Shown: in pieces, positions 58,094 to 64,000 of the stretch
Layout: each line of letters starts with the position of its first letter
How positions within the stretch are numbered: position 1 is the first letter of the stretch
Made by a program: the position numbers and the translations under genes
NCBI RefSeq assembly: GCF_030272615.1
Contig: NC_081413.1
Span: 144,498,476-144,562,475, forward strand
DNA length: 64,000 nucleotides
Direction of reading: 5' to 3'
DNA from: Cryptomeria japonica
Lineage: Eukaryota > Streptophyta > Pinopsida > Cupressales > Cupressaceae
The notes under the pieces: generated by a model
The model's database searches: none
Told to the model about the DNA's origin: nothing
What the model saw: the letters and a program-made list of their open reading frames with translations, nothing else

Positions 58094-60035
58094 TCAAGTA
58101 TGACTATCTCCTGAGGGGGATGGTCTCACCGCTAATGTCCTAGCCCCTGGATCTCTAGGAGGATCCTATCTCAAAGGCCCCGTCATGCCTCTGCTCTCTG
58201 ACCGTGACCCAGTCTCTCGAGATCAGCTCGATCTTGACTGCGTAAAGCTCTGCACTCTGTGCTCCCTGGGCACCGCATCCTCATAGTGACATCGATAGTA
58301 CTCTACCTCCTTGACTCTCAAGGATAGCTCTCTCATAATGTCCCTCATCGGACCACCTATTGCTGCTCTCTGCACACTCCCTACCAGCTCCTCCGCTCAA
58401 CCTCGCCGCTCTATCTCAGTAGTGCTCTCTAGGGTCAGCTGGGTAATCTGACATTGCTGCGTCAATAGCTATGCCTGCAGCTGCTGTATTGTTAACTATA
58501 GGGTCCTAATCTGGGTGTCCTCCACATGTGTTGAGATGCGAACTTGTAGGGGCACCCCCTATCCCTCTGCCTGTCCTTGGTGCTGGTGGAGGTAACTCAT
58601 TAGTCCTCCTCCTCTGCACTGGCTGTCTCCACTCATCAGTCCCTCCCACCATTTCTATCACCTCTCCCACTCTCCCCTCCTCCCTTGCTCCGATCGCCAA
58701 CCCTCCTCTCCCTCTATCCATCACAGCTCGTCGCACTGCTCTCTCCACCCGCACTCCCCTATCACCCCCATCTCTACCTCTGTCTCCTCTCCTCCCCCGA
58801 TATCCTTTCCCTTGTCGTCCTCCTCCACCTCCATCATCTCCCTCATCACCATCTCCCCCTACCTCATCCTCATCATCATCAAAGGTAGGCCGCATCTCCT
58901 CAGGATCTGATATCCTGGCCACAACACGAGCTACAAACAATCCAACAAACTCATGTGTCATCCCAGCATCTAGTATCTCGGGAGCATAGTCCCATATCTA
59001 GCTCACTAAGATGGAGAACTCCTATACAACCACTCCACTATCAATAGTCGGGCCCCAATTTGGTATATCCTACCTCCGACGTGCATACAAGTAGGTCCCC
59101 TGTGGTATCCCCTGCTACCAACCATACTGCCACAAAACTCTGCCAACCTGAAATCTCTCGATCACAAAGGGCATCCACCCTATAAAAAATTGACTAATAA
59201 AAACATAAGGCATCTCCAGCCCATCCTCGGCCCAGACCTCGCAATCTGTATACAGTCGCCAGATGACCGTATCGATGTCATCCAACACCCTCCTCTAGTG
59301 CTCAAGTTTGCCCAGCTTATGCTGGACAACTAGCCCCTTGTATCCATATGCATATGCCCACCCAACAGGTCTGTCTCTATCCGCTAGTGGCCTAGCTGCT
59401 GGAATGTGCTCCCAACACCATACCTATAGGAGTGTCATGCCAGCTGACAAACTACCATAACCCAGGTATACCACCTTATGTAAATCCCTGTATAAATGAG
59501 CTAACATGGCCGATCCCCACGTGAACCTGCGGCCCTGTGTCACCATCTCCTCAAGCACCAATCCCCAACCTATAGTAAATCCCTTTGACCTACGGTCGGG
59601 ACATAGGAATCCACCTATAAAACCTGCTAGTACTGACGGAAGAGGCGCATAGTCCAGATCCAAGAACTCCTGCCAAGGGATCTCATACCCACACACTGTC
59701 TCATCATGAAATATGCACTGCAGTGCCTCTGTCCCACCCTCCTCAGTCTGCTCATATGGCAATAATGCACCTGCTACGGGAATCCGCAATATCCTATAAC
59801 AGTCTTCAGGAGTAACCGTCATCTCACCTGTGGCAAAGTGGAAGGTGTTCGTATCACTATGCCATCTCTCTGCGAGCGCTGTAAGTAAACCTCGGTTCAT
59901 AGTGAATCGAGGTATATCCAATAAAGATGACAAGCCACATCTCTCAGTAACATCTAAGTCAGCTTGTGCCAACTGTGGTATCAATGCCCATGGTCTGGGG
60001 AACCACTCGTGCGACTGAACCACTCCCAATCGCTC
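58094..60035 (-). pseudogene. Tat-2 antisense PMD gene, main exon
   Basis: Starts after the acceptor GCTCTTTGACAG (boundary 60036/60035) with E-R-L-G-V-V-Q-S-H-E-W-F-P-R-P-W. The PMD (59424-60029, 201 aa open) contains L-A-E-R-W-H-S-D-T-N-T-F-H-F, G-E-M-T-V-T-P-E-D-C-Y-R-I-L, G-F-I-G-G-F-L-C-P-D-R-R-S-K-G and F-T-W-G-S-A-M-L-A-H-L-Y-R-D-L-H. The TAG ending it corresponds to a Gln codon in Tat-1. The same frame continues at 58506-58961 with an Asp/Glu stretch, then Gly/Arg-rich sequence (R-G-R-R-G-D-R-G-R-D-G-G). The Tat-1-like C-terminus (G-D-S-H-T then TGA at 58096-58094) lies in another frame, so an indel has occurred. PMD proteins occur in plant nuclei and in transposons; the role here is unknown. 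Confidence 0.82.
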
Positions 60036-60164
60036 CTGTCAAAGAGCAACACAAGTCCAATATCAGTTTCCTCATCAAAACAAAGATATCAAAATCAAAA
60101 TCACATCAAAACCTTGAAACATTTTGCAAATCTAATCAGGTTCCACATCATATCATTCCATGTT

Positions 60165-60385
60165 AACTTGTAACACAACTCAAGTTTTCAAAAACCATAT
60201 CAAAACTTGTAAAACAACTCAAGTCTCCACATCACATAAACTTGTAAAACAATTCAAGTTTTCCACCCATATCAGCTTGTAAAACAACTCAAGTTTCCAA
60301 CCCATATCAACTTGTAACACAACTCAAGTTTCATATTCATATCAACTTGTAACACAATTCAAGCTCCACACATATTAACTTGAAA
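60165..60385 (+). repeat. ~31-bp tandem repeat (ACTTGTAACACAACTCAAGT)
   Basis: About seven units of AACTTGTAAAACAACTCAAG plus ~10 variable bases. Each unit contains the near-palindrome ACTTGT...ACAACTCAAGT. Within the antisense intron. Confidence 0.85.
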
Positions 60386-60585
60386 CAATGCAAATCAAAT
60401 CAAGGTTCGATCAAAAACACATTAATATCTACATCAATAACTTGAAAAATCACAAATCAAACCAAGTTATATCAGTACTCATATTGGACAAACTATCAAA
60501 AACATTCCACCTCCCCAGGCAAAACTGACCTTATCCTATGTAATTTTCTACATTCAAAATCATCCTATCTTGTAAAACCTACTAT

Positions 60586-61029
60586 ATGCGCTAATTAAAT
60601 TTGGCTATGCGTTAGACTAAATCCATGCACTACCCTATTTTCTCCACGTGCTATCCTATCTACCCTATGCGCTAGACTAACACTATGCGCTACCCTTTTT
60701 TTTCCATGCACCAACTAATCTACCCTAAATGCTAAACCCGACCCATGCGCTAACCTATCCCACATCTGTGCTACCTATTTAACCCTATGCGCTAGGTCTA
60801 ACCTACATGCTACATCCCCCTGCCCATGCGACCCCCTGTGGACCTTATGCGCTAGGTTTACCCGATGTGCTACCCTTTTAACCCTAAGCGCTACCTGGTG
60901 TGCCTCATGCGCTAACCTAAAAACTTCATGCGCTACCCTAAATATTTTCGGACGCTACCCTAAATTGCAACCCTATGCGCTATGGAATTTTTTGTATGTG
61001 CTAAACTAAGACTCCTATGCACCAAAACG
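60586..61029 (-). repeat. ATGCGCTA array (reverse of the leader TAGCGCAT repeats)
   Basis: About 21 units, each starting ATGCGCTA or a one- or two-base variant. Lengths are mostly 21 bp with 18-bp units interspersed; a 21-21-18 pattern (about 60 bp) recurs. On the minus strand the core reads TAGCGCAT, the same core as in the sense leader blocks. Confidence 0.85.
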
Positions 61030-61111
61030 TGAAAACCGCATTTCAAAAATAAAAAACTGACCAAAAACAATCAAATTAAAAATCAAAAAGGGGTCAAAAG
61101 GGTTGACTTAC

Positions 61112-61372
61112 TGGTGGTCCATACACGACAGGCCTCTGATACCTTCGAACGTGCTCGAATCGATGCGTAGAATAGGGAATAGGAATTTTGTCTTGTCTCC
61201 AAAAGTCTCTTTCTCCAAGGTCAACAAGCACAAATGAGACAAAACAATACACTTTTTCCCTTTTATAGGGTAAAATAAAATTAGGGTTAGGGAAATGAGC
61301 ATGAAATTTGCTCATGGTCTCCCTCATATGCTCACACACATCCATTGCCAGGAGATGAATCAATTTAAACAT
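61112..61372 (-). CDS. Tat-2 antisense gene, exon 1
   Basis: The open frame ends I-P-Y-S-T-H-R-F-E-H-V-R-R-Y-Q-R-P-V-V, then Y-G-P-P, then GTAAGT. It aligns with the 25-codon Tat-1 exon. The ATG used in Tat-1 is ATT here, so if translated the start must be further up: ATG 61372 (87 codons to the donor) or a later Met. Residues before I-P-I-P-Y have no match in Tat-1 and may be untranslated. Joined to 60035 it keeps phase 0. Confidence 0.55.
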
Positions 61373-61601
61373 TCCACCTAACCAAAATTTTGCGCAGCAA
61401 ACACAATTATCAAATCAAATCAAATTTTCCAAAAATTTTGATTCATCTCCCGAGGGGGCATTATCACCATCGATTATCAAATCTGGGGCATCACACATCA
61501 AATCTAGGGCACGAAATGAAAATCCATAAAGACAACATTGATCATAAAATCGCAACGACACATCATTTTCTTTGAAATAACATGTGCACACACGTCACTT
61601 C

Positions 61602-61615
61602 AAAGAGGGGCAAAA
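61602..61615 (+). other. Tat-2 polypurine tract
   Basis: AAAGAGGGGCAAAA immediately before TGTAGACG; identical to the Tat-1 tract. Confidence 0.92.
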
Positions 61616-63080
61616 TGTAGACGTATAAAAATGACCATATTCCTAAATGAATATTTTATGTTCATTTCTCTATTTAATTTAATCCAATTTAATTAAATTA
61701 CCCGCATTCCTCTATTTAATTAACTAAATTACTCAATTAAATTCACTATACCTCTTTTACCATTTAATAGAATAAATTCATTTTATTCAATTAAAGCCCC
61801 TATCCACTTTTTAATTAAACTCAAATTTAATTAAAATAGTTATCCTAAATTGAATAAATCTAATTTATTTAATTGCAACCAAATTGAATTAAATTGAATT
61901 AAAACCCATTATCCCTTTATCCACTTGCAAAATCCTACATCTCCCACTTGCATCCTAACCCTCTTCCTAATTTCTTCTAGAATCCTTCTAATCCTAATCA
62001 ATTAACCCAAACCCATTCATTATCCCCTTTCCCTAAATTTGAGGAGGTCACTTCTCAAATTTGGAGTAAAGTCTTCTAAAAGCATTAAAGCCTTTATCCA
62101 TTCAACAAGCTAACTTGTTGAATACCCCCAAATTTGGAAGGACTTACAAATTTGTCCCCAAAGTCTTCATAACCATTAATGGTTAACTCAACCCTTTAGC
62201 ATGGTTAAAGAATTTCCATAAACTCAACCTCCATGTAACCCAAGGGTCTCATCAAGCATTTATTGCTTTGACCATGGTTATCCTTAAACCTTTGCACAAG
62301 AGTTTATCCTTTGGATAAAAGCTTTATCCAATGGATAACCCTAACTTAACCTTAACCCTTAACCACTAGGGTAACTATGAGGTCTTCTCAAGCATTTAAT
62401 GCTTCTTGCATCTCCTCTCAACCAACCTTATGTTGACAATTGTCACCATTTCATTGGTGCCAATTGCAAACATGGATTCCCAACTTTCAAACTCAACCCT
62501 TGATTGCCTCTTTCAATCCTAGCCATTCATTACCCTATTTTTGCTATAAATAGAGCTCTCATTCTTCCATTTTCATGATCCAAGTCTTTAGCATCACACT
62601 TATACTAAAATCCATTCAAGCTTTCATATATCATTTATGCTCATCATTTAGCCTCTCTTTTAAATAGGAATTAATCTAAATATGCATGTTTAGAGTATGT
62701 TCCTTATCATTTAGCTTAATCATAGACTAGTATATCATTCTAGGATAGTCTTGCTACTAATCTTGTCATATTATAAACTAGTTTATTGCATTTCTAGAAT
62801 CATGCCTAGCTTAGAATGCATCTCATCTTAAAATCAAACCAAGCATCCCTCATTCTTGCATTTGTCATCCCTAAACCACTTTGCTCAGTGATCTGAGAGC
62901 AAAGACATTGGTTTGAGGGACCTTGTGAGATAGAGAACCATGGAACCAACTTTGGGAAGCTGAGCCATACTTCATGACTCCATATCTTGCACCAAGAAGT
63001 CCCATGGGAGTGTGAGCAAAGCTCCCTAGAACTCCATTTTTCACATTTCAAGTTCTATCGACCCGCTTTTCCCGCATACA
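61616..63080 (+). repeat. Tat-2 3' LTR
   Basis: 1465 bp, TGTAGACG...TTTTCCCGCATACA, about 98% like 39951-41402 by eye. TATAAATA lies at 62545-62552. Its extra 15 bp near 61678-61700 accounts for the length difference, together with a 2-bp deletion near 62145. Confidence 0.95.
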
Positions 63081-63085
63081 CCTAC
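63081..63085. repeat. Tat-2 target-site duplication, right (CCTAC)
   Basis: Identical to 39946-39950. Confidence 0.95.
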
Positions 63086-64000
63086 TCTATCGACTTGAAT
63101 TTCATCATCAGAATACTACCTGCAACATATTAGTTTCACAAAATACAAAGGAAATGCTACAGGAAATCTAAACTCAACCAATGAAACTACATGAGATTGA
63201 TATTAAAATAAAAACCATATTATTACGTTGATGATTTAAGTCTCATTGTGTTCTAACTCCACTGTTCCTGGTTGCAGATGATTTGTTCTCAGACAAGCAC
63301 TGATAGTTTCCAATGGCATATGAAGAATGGACTGATAACTGATAATTAACTGATACTATGATATGCATTGCAAATGATTTAAAGCTAAATGATTATGCTA
63401 AATAAGAAATGATAAATTGCTAATTGCTTCAAGATAAAAACTCACAGATGCATAAGTTTTCTCAAATTTTTAACTTGAAGACTAACTCTTTCTCAACTCA
63501 AACTCCTACTTTTATATACTTTTGAGAGGATATGATGATGTGTCCTGGATCAACGGTCATGATCAGATCTACACATTTGGATGGATGTGAGCAAAGGTGA
63601 AGGTTGAGAGAAAGGGGGAAGGAGAAGACAAGTGTCACTCATTTCACCTTGACTGGGTTGCTGACTGAGGGAATCTAGGGATGGTTGGAGAATATTTAGG
63701 CATGAGAGGACAAGTGGACTCAAGTCATTCCTAAGATGTAGGGATGTTGGAGAGAATATAGAAGAAGGTTAATAAATATGTGTACGTACACAATATTTCA
63801 TTTATTTTGGAAGTTGGAGATAAGTGGCAGATAAATATTTTATTTATTTAATTTTGTTGAATTAATTTAGGCACATGATGGATGAGTTGGAAAAGGAAAG
63901 ATGAAGTGGAGATGGAAGATGGGTTTGCAATGAATTAAATAATTTAAGAATTCATTTAATATTTGAGACTATAGGATAGAAGAATAATCATTAAATATTA
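63086..64000. other. Right flank of Tat-2, no clear gene
   Basis: This continues the sequence broken at 39950. On the minus strand, a possible splice acceptor ATGTTGCAG (about 63126-63118) precedes coding-like sequence running into the TSD. Beyond 63130 it is AT-rich, with a TTTTATATACTTTT tract near 63510 and GA-rich DNA near 63600-63640. No ORF of note. Confidence 0.35.

Larger units (their letters stand above)
60036..61111 (-). other. Inferred intron of the Tat-2 antisense gene
   Basis: Donor GTAAGT (61111-61106) after ...CCACCA; acceptor TTTGACAG ending 60036; 1076 bp. Both sites fit plant consensus, the phase is 0 on both sides, and Tat-1 has matching sites. The intron contains a ~31-bp repeat array (60165-60385) and the ATGCGCTA array (60586-61029). 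Confidence 0.7.
39951..63080 (+). mobile_element. Tat-2: complete Ty3/gypsy Tat-lineage element
   Basis: It is bounded by LTRs of 1452 and 1465 bp and by perfect CCTAC TSDs. Length is 23,130 bp, or about 18.4 kb without the nested 4737 bp (insert plus duplicated TSD). The architecture equals that of Tat-1: PBS, repeat-rich leader, gag-PR-G-patch-RT-RH-aRH-INT in one frame, convergent antisense PMD gene with intron, PPT, LTR. The LTRs differ by about two dozen substitutions plus a 15-bp and a 2-bp indel by eye (about 2%). The polyprotein is dead: about twenty stops, one 4-bp deletion in the integrase and the insertion in RT. Confidence 0.95.

Noticed and set aside
58528-58989. 153-aa Pro/Ser-rich plus-strand ORF
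   Set aside because: Mirror of the Gly/Arg- and Asp-rich antisense PMD tail; the minus-strand frame is the one continuous with the PMD.

Overview
This window is plant nuclear DNA made almost entirely of nested LTR retrotransposons. I see no intact host gene. The evidence is plant-type LTR elements with TG...CA ends, 5-bp target-site duplications (TSDs), plant tRNA primer-binding sites, a Tat-lineage Ty3/gypsy gag-pol and Tork/SIRE-like Ty1/copia parts. The AT-richness, the many old decayed copies and the depth of nesting suggest a seed plant with a large genome, possibly a gymnosperm. The sequence alone does not fix the species.

Layout: (1) 1-2391 is the right-hand part of an LTR element (E0) inserted in the 5' LTR of Tat-1. 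(2) 2392-20260 is Tat-1, a Ty3/gypsy Tat element with leader repeats, gag, protease, G-patch, RT, degenerate RNase H, archaeal-type RNase H, integrase, an antisense gene and a 3' LTR. (3) 20261-22921 is the 3' end of a copia element (Copia-1) into which Tat-1 jumped. (4) 22922-25985 is a minus-strand block of broken, lysine-rich ORFs of unknown function. (5) 25986-34329 is Copia-2, an LTR-gag-LTR element without pol. (6) 34330-37200 is the 5' end of a minus-strand copia element (Copia-M) split by Copia-2. (7) 37201-39950 is old degenerate sequence with an unknown plus-strand ORF remnant and a small minus-strand coding-like fragment. (8) 39951-63080 is Tat-2, a full-length Tat element with perfect CCTAC TSDs. 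Its RT is split by a 4.73-kb solo-LTR-like insertion (48981-53712, TSD CCAGT). (9) 63081-64000 is flanking DNA.

The two Tat elements share one architecture. Sense gag-pol is a single long frame, with a G-patch domain after the protease and an archaeal-type RNase H before the integrase. Between pol and the 3' LTR lies a gene on the opposite strand that encodes a plant mobile domain (PMD). In both copies this antisense gene appears to be spliced: a short first exon ending in Y-G-P-P, an intron of about 1.1 kb with conserved splice sites, and the PMD exon entered in phase 0. Both leaders carry diverged tandem repeats with a 21-bp period. In Tat-2 the same TAGCGCAT core recurs, inverted, inside the intron of the antisense gene. 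All pol genes are dead, mostly through in-frame stop codons of the kind produced by C-to-T or G-to-A transitions.
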